DNA from: Streptomyces violaceorubidus
GTDB taxonomy: Bacteria > Actinomycetota > Actinomycetes > Streptomycetales > Streptomycetaceae
Assembly (NCBI RefSeq): GCF_000717995.1
Contig: NZ_JODM01000037.1
Span: forward strand, 1-52,469
Direction of reading: 5' to 3'
DNA length: 52,469 bases
Part shown: positions 32,260-40,208 of the stretch, one piece after another
Layout: every line of letters starts with the position of its first letter
How positions within the stretch are numbered: position 1 is the stretch's first letter
Translations under genes and position numbers: made by a program
The notes under the pieces: generated by a model
Told to the model about the DNA's origin: nothing
The model's input: only the letters and a program-made list of their open reading frames with translations
Databases searched by the model: none

Positions 32260-33167
32260 CGTCCCTGCATCTCCTCGGCTACGTAGCTGCGAAGCCAGGT
32301 CCGGAAGTCCGGGCCCAGGTCTTCACGTTCGCATGCGAGTCTGACAATGGCACGCAGGTAGTCGCCGCGGTCGCCGGTGTCATAGCGGCGGCCCTTGAAG
32401 ACGACGCCGTGCACCGGGCCGCCCACGGACTCGTCCGCGGCGAGCTGCTGGAGGGCGTCGGTCAGCTGGATCTCGCCGCCCCGGCCGGGCTCGGTGGTGC
32501 GGAGTATGTCGAAGATGTGCGGGTCGAGGACGTAGCGGCCGATGATGGCGTAGTTGGACGGGGCGTCGGCCGGGTCGGGCTTCTCGACCAGTCCGCCGAC
32601 CTTGACGACGTCGCCGTCGGTGGTGCTCTCCACGGCCGCGCAGCCGTAGAGGTGGATCTGCTCCGGCGCGACCTCCATGAGGGCGATCACACTGCCGCCG
32701 TACTGCTCCTGGACGTCGATCATGCGCTGGAGCAGGGGGTCGCGCGGGTCGATGAGGTCGTCGCCGAGCAGGACCGCGAAGGGCTCGTGGCCGACGTGCG
32801 GGGCGGCGCACAGCACGGCGTGGCCGAGGCCCTTGGGGTCGCCCTGGCGGACGTAGTGCATCATCGCGAGGTCGCTGGACTCCTGGACCTTGGCCAGGCG
32901 GCCCGCGTCGCCCTTCTTCTGGAGGGCAGACTCCAGTTCGTAGTTGCGGTCGAAGTGGTCTTCCAGGGGGCGCTTGTTGCGGCCCGTGACCATGAGGACG
33001 TCACCGAGGCCCGCGGCCACGGCCTCTTCGACCACGTACTGGATCGCCGGCTTGTCGACGACCGGCAGCATCTCCTTGGGAGTGGCCTTGGTGGCCGGCA
33101 GGAACCGGGTACCGAGACCGGCTGCTGGGATGACAGCCTTGCTGATCCTGGGGTGGGACTGAGTCAT
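32256..33167 (-). CDS. galU: UTP--glucose-1-phosphate uridylyltransferase
   Basis: A 303-residue nucleotidyltransferase making UDP-glucose for polysaccharides and trehalose synthesis. The N-terminal GLGTRFLPATK with KEMLPVVDKPAIQYVVEEA is diagnostic, with LGDDLIDP and GLVEKPDP further on. The ATG at 33167 matches the family start; an ATG four codons upstream is close to a -10 like TATAGG. It is first in the galU-glp-moaC-moaB-GNAT group, overlapping glp, and diverges from a folate-salvage gene. Confidence 0.94.
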   Translation of the reverse strand: MTQSHPRISKAVIPAAGLGTRFLPATKATPKEMLPVVDKPAIQYVVEEAVAAGLGDVLMVTGRNKRPLEDHFDRNYELESALQKKGDAGRLAKVQESSDLAMMHYVRQGDPKGLGHAVLCAAPHVGHEPFAVLLGDDLIDPRDPLLQRMIDVQEQYGGSVIALMEVAPEQIHLYGCAAVESTTDGDVVKVGGLVEKPDPADAPSNYAIIGRYVLDPHIFDILRTTEPGRGGEIQLTDALQQLAADESVGGPVHGVVFKGRRYDTGDRGDYLRAIVRLACEREDLGPDFRTWLRSYVAEEMQGR

Positions 33168-33187
33168 GCGCGCCACCATATCCGGTG

Positions 33188-33236
33188 CCTATAGGGAGAA
33201 TCTGTGACTCGGGATCATAGGCGCTCATATGAGCGC
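33188..33236. promoter_or_regulatory. Divergent promoter with 16-bp palindrome (galU / cyclo-ligase)
   Basis: TATAGG (33193-33188, minus strand) is a -10 candidate for galU. On the other side GCGCTCATATGAGCGC (33221-33236) is a perfect 16-bp palindrome, 24 bp before the cyclo-ligase ATG. It is too symmetrical to be chance in most such gaps and is a good operator candidate. The regulator is unknown. Confidence 0.5.
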
Positions 33237-33260
33237 ATTAGCGCGGTACGGGAGTCACCG

Positions 33261-33875
33261 ATGTCTCATCTCGGCCCAGTGGACGAACCTGACAAGCGGA
33301 CGTTGCGGCGGGCTTTCCTCGCGGCGAGGGAGGGGTTGACGCCCGACGACGTGCGGGAAGCCGCCGAGGCGCTGGCCGCGCGGGCGCTCGGGCTGCCGGA
33401 GGTGGCGGGGGCGCGCGCCGTGGCGGCGTACGTCTCCGTGGGCGCCGAGCCGGGCACCCTCGCGCTCCTGGACGCGCTGTGCGCGCGGGGGGTGCGCGTC
33501 CTGCTGCCCGCGCTGCTGCCGGACAACGACCTGGACTGGGGCGAGTACACCGGAGAGGACTCCCTCGCGCGCGTGCGGCACGGCGGGCGGATGGAGCTGT
33601 ACGAGCCCGCCGGTGAGCGGCTGGGGCCGGACGCGGTGACGCGGGCGGACGTCGTGCTGCTGCCGGGGGTCGCGGTGGACGGCCGCGGCCTGCGCCTGGG
33701 GCGCGGGGGCGGCTCCTACGACCGGGTTCTGGCCCGCCTGGAGGCGGCGGGCGCCCGTCCCGCGCTGCTGGTGCTGCTGTACGACCGGGAGGTCGTCGCG
33801 CGCGTCCCCGCCCAGCCGCACGACCGGCCGGTGGACGCGGTGGTGACGCCGTCGGGGGTGCGCAGGTTCCGCTGA
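33261..33875 (+). CDS. 5-formyltetrahydrofolate cyclo-ligase
   Basis: A 204-residue enzyme converting 5-formyl-THF to 5,10-methenyl-THF with ATP. It has KRTLRRAFLAAREGL near the N-terminus, the central YVSVGAEPGT, and the nucleotide/product loop RLGRGGGSYDR. The ATG at 33261 has GGGAG 6 nt upstream; an upstream GTG would add 19 unrelated residues. Neighbour of galU in many actinobacteria. A perfect palindromic terminator follows. Confidence 0.92.
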   Translation: MSHLGPVDEPDKRTLRRAFLAAREGLTPDDVREAAEALAARALGLPEVAGARAVAAYVSVGAEPGTLALLDALCARGVRVLLPALLPDNDLDWGEYTGEDSLARVRHGGRMELYEPAGERLGPDAVTRADVVLLPGVAVDGRGLRLGRGGGSYDRVLARLEAAGARPALLVLLYDREVVARVPAQPHDRPVDAVVTPSGVRRFR

Positions 33876-33882
33876 CGGCGGG

Positions 33883-33930
33883 CGCACGGGAAACGGCCTC
33901 CACGCGCGCGTGGAGGCCGTTTCCCGTGCG
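33883..33930. terminator. 48-bp perfect palindrome, bidirectional terminator
   Basis: Two perfect 24-bp arms meet without spacer (about 22 bp stem with a 4-nt loop when folded). It lies between the convergent ends of the cyclo-ligase and acylase genes, 7 bp and 11 bp from the stops. Such a long uninterrupted palindrome is unusual even for Streptomyces terminators. Confidence 0.85.
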
Positions 33931-33941
33931 ACGGACGCGGG

Positions 33942-36752
33942 CTACGGCTTGAGCAGCAGCGTGTCGCTCGTGCTCTCGTCGACGGCCTTCTTGGAGAAGG
34001 ACCACGGCAGCAGTTCGCCGTTCGCCCACTTGTCGGTCTGGTCGGTGTAGTGGGCGCTGTAGGCGTGTCCGGAGGCGCCGGTGAGGTTGATCCAGCGGGA
34101 CTTGTCGAGGTCCCCGAGGTTGACCACCATCCGCATGGACGGCACCCAGATCACCCCGTAGCCGCCGGCCGCGTTCCAGCCGGAGGCGTTGACCGCCGCC
34201 TCGCCGCCGCTGAGCTTCCAGGGGCCGCGGTTGAGGGCGTACTTCAGGAAGCCGGGGCCCTCGGTGCCCAGGGTCTGGTTCTTCAGGAACAGGCGGTGCA
34301 GCCGGCCCCAGTTCCAGCTGTCGATGTCCTTGCCGAGCTTGGCGGTCAGCTCCCAGCGGGCGTCGATCATGGCGCGCTTGAACAGGTCGTCGCGGTTGTG
34401 GTCGGCGCCCTTGCGGGTGCCCGAGGCGGGCGTCGTCCACCAGTCGCTCTTGGGCTTCTCCATCAGTGTGCGGACCACCTCGAACCAGCGGTCGCCCCCG
34501 TCCGGCTGCGCCTGGCCCGCCTCGCGCTGGCCGCACTCGCGGACCTTGTTGGTCTCGTCCGCCGGGCCGGTGGTGTTGACCGGGTCGACCCACAGGCACT
34601 GGCCCTCGACCCGCAGCTCCTTGGGCAGCTTGTTGCCGAAGGCGAGCTTGAGGACGTTGCGCCAGACCGCGTTGAAGTAGGCGGCGGCGGCCGAGTCGGC
34701 GTCCTGGGTGTAGTCCCAGCCCTCCAGCAGCTTCTGCGCCTCACGGACGTCCTTGTCGGCGATGTCGATCTTCAGCAGCTGGGGCACGAGCAGCTTGGCC
34801 ATCTCGCTGCTGTTGTCGAGCTGCATCTGGCGCATGTCGTCGGTGGAGATCTTGCCGCCGTCCTTGATCTTCTGCTCGATCAGGGAGGTGATGCGCTGAC
34901 TGCGGGCGCCGTAGCCCCAGTCCGTGGTGAGCGTGTACGGGTACTTGTCCTTGTCGACCACGGCCTGGTTGGCGGTCACGATGTAGCCGCGGTCCGGGTC
35001 GTACTCGTAGGGCAGTTCGTCCTGGTCGATGTACTCGCCGGTCCAGCGGTACTTGGGGCTCCAGCCCGGCGCCGGGACCGAGCCGTCGTGGCCCTCGGCG
35101 CGCACCGGGATCCGGCCGGGCAGCGTGTAGCCGATGTGCTCGCTGTCGGCGTAGACCAGGTTCTGCGAGGGCACGTCGAACAGCGTGGCGGCCTCGCGGA
35201 AGTCGTCCCAGTTCTGGGCGCGGTCGATCGCGAAGACGGCGTCCATGGTGGTGCCCGCGTCCAGCGCCGTCCAGCGCAGGGCGACGCCGTAGCCGTCGCC
35301 GCGGTCGGGGGCGGAGCTGCCGACGGCGGCCTTCTTGCCGGTCTTCACCAACTCGTCGTCGCGGTCGGAGAGCAGGGGGCCGTTGTTCGTCTCGCGGACG
35401 ACGATCTTCTTGGAGTCGCCGCCGGCGACCTTGATGGTCTCCTCGCGCGTCTCGAAGGGGACCACCTTGCCGTCGTACTGGTAGCCCTCGCCGGTGATCT
35501 TCTCCAGGTAGAGGTCGGTGACGTCGGCGCCGGAGTTGGTCAGGCCCCAGGCGATCTTCTGGTTGTGGCCGATGACGACCCCGGGCATGCCCGCGAAGGT
35601 GTATCCGGCCACGTCGTAGCGGCACTTGTCGGAGACCGTGCGGCAGTGCAGGCCCATCTGGTACCAGACCGAGGGCAGGGACGGCGACAGGTGCGGGTCG
35701 TTGGCCAGCAGCGGCTTGCCGGTGATGGTGTGCTTGCCGGAGACGACCCAGGAGTTGGAGCCGATGCCGTTGCCGTTCACGCCGACGGCGGTGGGCACGT
35801 CGTCCAGGACCTCCTGGAGGCCCGCCAGTTGGCCCTGGAGGGCGCTGCCGGAGCCGGTTCCCGTGCCGGTGCCGGTTCCCGTGCCGGTGCCGGTTCCCGT
35901 GCCCGTGCCCGTCCCGGTGCCGTCACCGCCACCGCTGCCCGACGAACCGCCGTCGCCGCCGTCGAACGTCCGGGTGAGCTCGTCGTACTGGCCCTCCTGG
36001 ACGATCGCCTTGTTGCGGTCGTACGGGTACGCCGGGTAGAGGTCGGCGATCTGCTTGGGGCCGAGGCGGCTGGTCATCAGCGCGCGGTCCACCTCGTCCT
36101 GCATGTTGCCGCGCAGGTCCCAGGCCATCGCCTTCAGCCAGGCCACCGAGTCGACCGGGGTCCACTCCTGGGGCTTGTAGTCGTTGGTGAACCCGAGGGC
36201 CGCGTACTCCAGGGAGATGTCCGCGCCGTCCTTGCCCTTCAGGTAGGCGTTGACGCCCTTGGAGTAGGCCTGGAGGTACTTCTTGGTGGAGTCCGAGAGC
36301 TTCTCGTCGTACTCCTTCTTCGCCACCCGGTGCCAGCCCAGGGTGCGCAGGAACTCGTCGTTGTCGACCTGGCTCTTGCCGAACATCTCCGACAGGCGCC
36401 CGGCGGTCATGTGCCGGCGGACGTCCATCTCGTAGAACCGGTCCTGCGCCTGGACGTAGCCCTGCGCCATGAACAGGTCCTCCTCGCTGGAGGCGTAGAC
36501 CTGCGGGATGCCGTACCCGTCGCGTTTGACGTCGACCGGACCCGACAGGCCGCCCAGCGTGATCGAGCCCTTGGTCTGCGGGAAGGAGGCGCGGACGGTG
36601 CTGACCGACCAGTACGCCCCGTAGGCGAGGCCGCCGATGAGGGCCAGGACCAGCACGAGGACGAGCAGGCGGCCCTTGCGCCCCTTGCGCGCCTTCTTCC
36701 TTCCGGACGTGCCGGGCTGCTGACCCGTGGGGGCGGTGGTGGTGGGGGGCAT
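33942..36752 (-). CDS. Penicillin-acylase-family Ntn hydrolase
   Basis: A 936-residue exported, self-processing amidase of family S45 (penicillin/acyl-homoserine-lactone acylase type). Layout: basic N-terminus, signal-anchor helix about 28-49, alpha chain, spacer peptide, beta chain starting at S332 in GNGIGSNSW, where autocleavage exposes the nucleophile. The beta chain has GPLL, NTGLA-like NSGADVTDLY and other family segments. Residues about 276-302 form a Gly-Thr repeat at the end of the alpha chain/spacer. Natural substrates may be acylated amino compounds such as lactone signals or lipopeptides. ATG with AAGGA 5 nt upstream. Confidence 0.9.
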   Translation of the reverse strand: MPPTTTAPTGQQPGTSGRKKARKGRKGRLLVLVLVLALIGGLAYGAYWSVSTVRASFPQTKGSITLGGLSGPVDVKRDGYGIPQVYASSEEDLFMAQGYVQAQDRFYEMDVRRHMTAGRLSEMFGKSQVDNDEFLRTLGWHRVAKKEYDEKLSDSTKKYLQAYSKGVNAYLKGKDGADISLEYAALGFTNDYKPQEWTPVDSVAWLKAMAWDLRGNMQDEVDRALMTSRLGPKQIADLYPAYPYDRNKAIVQEGQYDELTRTFDGGDGGSSGSGGGDGTGTGTGTGTGTGTGTGTGTGTGSGSALQGQLAGLQEVLDDVPTAVGVNGNGIGSNSWVVSGKHTITGKPLLANDPHLSPSLPSVWYQMGLHCRTVSDKCRYDVAGYTFAGMPGVVIGHNQKIAWGLTNSGADVTDLYLEKITGEGYQYDGKVVPFETREETIKVAGGDSKKIVVRETNNGPLLSDRDDELVKTGKKAAVGSSAPDRGDGYGVALRWTALDAGTTMDAVFAIDRAQNWDDFREAATLFDVPSQNLVYADSEHIGYTLPGRIPVRAEGHDGSVPAPGWSPKYRWTGEYIDQDELPYEYDPDRGYIVTANQAVVDKDKYPYTLTTDWGYGARSQRITSLIEQKIKDGGKISTDDMRQMQLDNSSEMAKLLVPQLLKIDIADKDVREAQKLLEGWDYTQDADSAAAAYFNAVWRNVLKLAFGNKLPKELRVEGQCLWVDPVNTTGPADETNKVRECGQREAGQAQPDGGDRWFEVVRTLMEKPKSDWWTTPASGTRKGADHNRDDLFKRAMIDARWELTAKLGKDIDSWNWGRLHRLFLKNQTLGTEGPGFLKYALNRGPWKLSGGEAAVNASGWNAAGGYGVIWVPSMRMVVNLGDLDKSRWINLTGASGHAYSAHYTDQTDKWANGELLPWSFSKKAVDESTSDTLLLKP
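35854..35921 (-). repeat. 6-bp Gly-Thr repeat in acylase spacer
   Basis: About eleven 6-bp units (GGCACC / GGAACC / GGGACG in coding sense), grouped in larger 24-bp units, encode a Gly-Thr tract just before the processing region. Length variation would alter the spacer only. Confidence 0.9.
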
Positions 36753-37101
36753 CGCTGTCCTTGCTGTCCTAACACGAGCGGCAGGGGCGGGCTGTGCTTC
36801 GTACCGAGGCTGGACGCCGAGCGCTGAGCGCCGAGCGCTGGAGCAACTGTAGGCGCAGGCCCGACTCCGCCATGACGCGGAGTCGGGTAGAGGGACGCAC
36901 GGGCGTTCGATCTTGCCAAGCCGAGCGTCAAGAAAGCGTCAAGAGTTAGGTAAGGTAACGAAGTAGTTGTCCGCAGAGCATGGCGGATTCGTGTGCCATA
37001 GGGGTGCGCCGGTGTACGCCTCGCGCGCCGCGCGGGCGTGCTCACCCGCGCTGTGATCCGTGCTGTGATCCGTGCTGTGCGCCAGGGAAAGGGAACGGCC
37101 G
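36753..37101. other. Intergenic region, acylase / antiporter
   Basis: A 349-bp divergent gap. It contains two copies of AAGCGTCAAGA-like sequence (36925-36945, reading TTGACG on the minus strand, possible -35 elements for the acylase), a lone TTAGGTAAGGTAACG (36946-36960) resembling half of a DtxR-type iron box, and 2.5 copies of GCTGTGATCCGT (37050-37079) just before the antiporter. No coding region is supported. Confidence 0.5.
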
Positions 37102-38619
37102 CTGACTGTCCACCACCTCAACCAGCTCCTGCTCGTCTGCTCGCTCGTCCTGCTCATCGCCGTGGCGGCGGTCCGGATCTCCTCGCGCAGCGGGCTCCCC
37201 AGCCTGCTCGTCTACCTGGCCATCGGCGTCGCCATGGGCCAGGACGGCATCGGCGACATCAAGTTCGACAACGCCGAACTGGTCCAGGTCATCGGCTACG
37301 GGGCCCTCGTGGTGATCCTGGCCGAGGGCGGACTCGGCACGAAGTGGAAAGAGGCGAAACCGGCCCTGCCGGCCGCCTCCGCGCTGGCCCTGGGCGGAGT
37401 CGCGGTGAGCGTCGGCGTGACCGCGGCGGGCGCGCACTACCTGACCGGTCTCGAATGGCGGCAGGCGCTGATCGTCGGGGCCGTGGTCTCCTCCACGGAC
37501 GCCGCGGCCGTCTTCTCCGTGCTGCGTCGGATCCCGCTGCCCAAGCGGATAACGGGCACGCTCGAGGCCGAGTCCGGCTTCAACGACGCCCCGGTGGTCA
37601 TCCTCGTGGTCGCCTTCTCCACGGCCGGCCCGATCACGCACTGGTACGTGCTCATCGGCGAGATCGCCCTGGAGCTGGCCATCGGCGCGGCCATCGGACT
37701 GGCGGTCGGCTGGCTGGGGTCGTGGGGGCTGAAGCGGGTGGCACTGCCCGCCTCCGGCCTCTACCCCATCGCCGTCATGTCGATCGCCATCGCCGCCTAC
37801 GCGGCCGGCGCGATGGCCCACGGCAGCGGCTTCCTGGCCGTCTACCTCGCCTCGATGGTCATGGGCAACGCCCGGCTGCCGCACTGGCCCGCCACAAGGG
37901 GCTTCGCCGACGGGCTCGGCTGGCTCGCCCAGATCGGCATGTTCGTCCTGCTCGGCCTGCTGGTCACCCCGCACGAACTGGGCGACGACATCCTGCCCGC
38001 CCTGGTCATCGGGCTGGTGCTCACCATGGTCGCGCGCCCGCTGAGCGTCGTGCTGTGCCTGGTGCCCTTCCGGGTGCCGTGGCAGGAGCAGGCCCTGATG
38101 TCCTGGGCCGGGCTGCGCGGCGCGGTGCCCATCATCCTGGCGACGATCCCCATGGTGGAGGGCGTCGCGGGCAGCCGCCGCATCTTCAACATCGTCTTCG
38201 TCCTGGTCGTCGTCTACACCCTGGTACAGGGGCCGACGCTGCCGTGGCTGGCCCGCAAGCTGCACCTGGGCAAGGGGGACGAGACGGCCGACCTAGGCAT
38301 CGAGTCGGCGCCGCTGGAGCGGCTGCGCGGGCACCTGCTGTCCGTGACGATCCCCGAGGGTTCGAAGATGCACGGCGTCGAGGTCAACGAGCTGCGGCTG
38401 CCCACCGGGGCCGCGGTCACCCTGGTCGTCCGCGACGGGACGTCCTTCGTGCCGCTGCCGACCACGGGGCTGCGCCGCGGGGACGAACTCCTCGTGGTCG
38501 CCACGGACCCCGTCCGGGACGCCGCCGAGGCGCGGCTGCGCGCGGTCGGCCACGGCGGCAAGCTGGCCGGCTGGCTCGGCACGACCGACACCGAAGGCGC
38601 ACGCGGCAATCGCAGGTGA
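37102..38619 (+). CDS. Potassium(sodium)/proton antiporter with TrkA_C domain
   Basis: A 505-residue CPA1/NhaP-type antiporter. About twelve helices include the ion-site sequences VVSSTDAAAVF and EAESGFNDAPVVI; then a cytoplasmic TrkA_C-type regulatory domain follows (about 415-490). Likely exports K+ or Na+ in exchange for protons. The start is taken as CTG at 37102, giving the expected TVHHLNQLLL N-terminus with AAAGGGAA 6 nt upstream. The first conventional start is a GTG at 37072 that adds ten residues and has no ribosome site. Confidence 0.85.
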   Translation: MTVHHLNQLLLVCSLVLLIAVAAVRISSRSGLPSLLVYLAIGVAMGQDGIGDIKFDNAELVQVIGYGALVVILAEGGLGTKWKEAKPALPAASALALGGVAVSVGVTAAGAHYLTGLEWRQALIVGAVVSSTDAAAVFSVLRRIPLPKRITGTLEAESGFNDAPVVILVVAFSTAGPITHWYVLIGEIALELAIGAAIGLAVGWLGSWGLKRVALPASGLYPIAVMSIAIAAYAAGAMAHGSGFLAVYLASMVMGNARLPHWPATRGFADGLGWLAQIGMFVLLGLLVTPHELGDDILPALVIGLVLTMVARPLSVVLCLVPFRVPWQEQALMSWAGLRGAVPIILATIPMVEGVAGSRRIFNIVFVLVVVYTLVQGPTLPWLARKLHLGKGDETADLGIESAPLERLRGHLLSVTIPEGSKMHGVEVNELRLPTGAAVTLVVRDGTSFVPLPTTGLRRGDELLVVATDPVRDAAEARLRAVGHGGKLAGWLGTTDTEGARGNRR

Positions 38620-38866
38620 CGGGACGGAAGGTGCTCTCTTTCACAGGTCACACCGTCCCACCCCCTGTACGATGAAGGCCGCACCTGATCGAACCACCTC
38701 TGCCTGAAGCAGAGCTGGCGCGACCGTATGGCGGCCGGATCGCCCCCTCATCCACGCGGGCTCCGGCATCTACCGCAGTCCGCGCGAGTGGACAGCTCTC
38801 GGCGCTCCCGTACGACGACCACCATGCAGCGGGACCGCGCTACCAGGCGGCAGAAAGGCACGGGCC
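38620..38866 (+). promoter_or_regulatory. Promoter and long leader of the MFS gene
   Basis: TACGAT (38669-38674) is a -10 candidate, giving a leader near 185 nt. The leader has a hairpin CTCTGC-CTGAA-GCAGAG (38698-38714) and a short Arg-rich reading frame from an ATG at 38728. No known riboswitch fold is recognised. Attenuation or translational control is possible. Confidence 0.35.
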
Positions 38867-40141
38867 GTGGCATCCACGGTCACCCGTCCGGGATACGGGC
38901 AGCTGCTGCGCACCCGCGGCGCCTGGACGTTCCTCCTCCCCGGCTTCGCGGCACGCCAGCCGTTCGCCATGCTCACGCTCTCCATCGTGCTGCTGGTGCA
39001 GCACACCACCGGCTCCTACGGCGTCGCGGGCGCCGCCGCGGCCGTCACCGGCGTCTCCATGGCCGTGTTCGCCCCGTACAGCGGCCGGCTCGCCGACCGC
39101 TACGGGCAGCGCGCCGTCCTGCTGCCCGGCGTGCTCGTGCACGCCGCGTCCGGCCTCACCCTGACCGTCCTCGCGCTCGCGGACGCGCCCCTGTGGGCGC
39201 TGTTCCTCGCGGCGGTGCCCACCGGTGCGTCGGTGCCGCAGGTCGGGCCCATGGTGCGGGCCCGCTGGGCCGCACGGCTCAAGGACTCCCCGCTGCTGAG
39301 CACGGCGGCCGCCTTCGAGTCCGTCACCGACGAGCTGACCTTCGTCCTCGGTCCCCTGTTGGCGACCGCCCTGTGCACCGCCGTCGACCCCGCCGCGGGC
39401 CTGGTCACGGAGGCCGCGCTCACCCTGGTGGGCGGTCTGCTGTTCGCCGCGCGCAAGAGCACCCAGCCCGTCGTGGGTGGCGCCGACGGCGCCGACGGCG
39501 AGCACGCGCGCGTGGAGCACGTTTCCGCGCTGCGGGTCCCCGGTGTACGCGTACTGATCGTCGCCTTCCTGGGCATCGGTTCCGTCTTCGGCGGCATGCA
39601 GGTGTCGCTGGCGGCGTTCACCGAGTCGATCGGCGAGCCCGGCCTGAACGGCGTCCTGTACGGCGTCTTCGCGGCGGGCAACATGATCTCCGGCCTGGCC
39701 TGCGGCGCCGTCGCCTGGAAGGTCGCCCCGCAGCGGCGCCTCCTGGTCGGCTACGCCGCCCTCGCGCTGACCGCGTCCGGCCTGTGGGCCGCCCACTCGG
39801 TGCTCGTGCTGGCGGGCCTCGGCCTGCTGGTCGGCATGTGCATCGCGCCCGCCATCGTCACCGGCTACACCCTGGTCGAGGGCCTGGTCCCGGCGGGGGC
39901 CCGCACCGAGGCCTTCACCTGGCTGACCGGCGCCGTCGCGCTGGGCCAGGCGGCGGCCGTGACCGTCGCCGGACAGCTGGAGGACCGGTTCCGGGACGGC
40001 GCCGGATTCCTGGTGCCGATGGGCGGCACGGTCCTGGCGCTGATGGTCCTGGTGGCGCTGCGCTCGCGGCTGGCACCCCGGCCCCACGGCCGCACGGTCG
40101 CACGTGGTGTCGGTCACCGCGCGCCCGCCACAGTGGACTGA
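38867..40141 (+). CDS. MFS transporter
   Basis: A 424-residue major facilitator with twelve predicted helices. Motif A appears as GRLADRYGQRAVL (about 66-78). A His/Asp/Glu-containing central loop (about 200-220) joins the halves, and a second motif-A relic occurs mid-protein. Most like drug or metabolite exporters; substrate unknown. GTG start with AAAGG 8 nt upstream. Its stop lies 20 bp before the promoter of the fmdB-like gene. Confidence 0.87.
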   Translation: MASTVTRPGYGQLLRTRGAWTFLLPGFAARQPFAMLTLSIVLLVQHTTGSYGVAGAAAAVTGVSMAVFAPYSGRLADRYGQRAVLLPGVLVHAASGLTLTVLALADAPLWALFLAAVPTGASVPQVGPMVRARWAARLKDSPLLSTAAAFESVTDELTFVLGPLLATALCTAVDPAAGLVTEAALTLVGGLLFAARKSTQPVVGGADGADGEHARVEHVSALRVPGVRVLIVAFLGIGSVFGGMQVSLAAFTESIGEPGLNGVLYGVFAAGNMISGLACGAVAWKVAPQRRLLVGYAALALTASGLWAAHSVLVLAGLGLLVGMCIAPAIVTGYTLVEGLVPAGARTEAFTWLTGAVALGQAAAVTVAGQLEDRFRDGAGFLVPMGGTVLALMVLVALRSRLAPRPHGRTVARGVGHRAPATVD

Positions 40142-40159
40142 TCCCGAGGAATAGGTCAC

Positions 40160-40198
40160 TATAGACCGTCGTTAGCACTCATCGAGTGAGAGTGCCAG
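40160..40198 (+). promoter_or_regulatory. CIRCE operator and promoter of the FmdB-like gene
   Basis: TTAGCACTC (40172-40180), nine bases, then GAGTGCCAG (40190-40198). The first arm is identical to the HrcA-binding CIRCE consensus and the second has two changes from GAGTGCTAA. TATAGA (40160-40165) is a good -10 element, which places the operator at the transcription start and 10 bp before the start codon. This is the same geometry as at groES/groEL. Confidence 0.78.
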
Positions 40199-40208
40199 GA
40201 GGAAGACA

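Noticed and set aside
36946..36960. DtxR/DmdR-type iron box
   Set aside because: TTAGGTAAGG matches one half well, but the second half does not match and neither neighbour is an iron gene.
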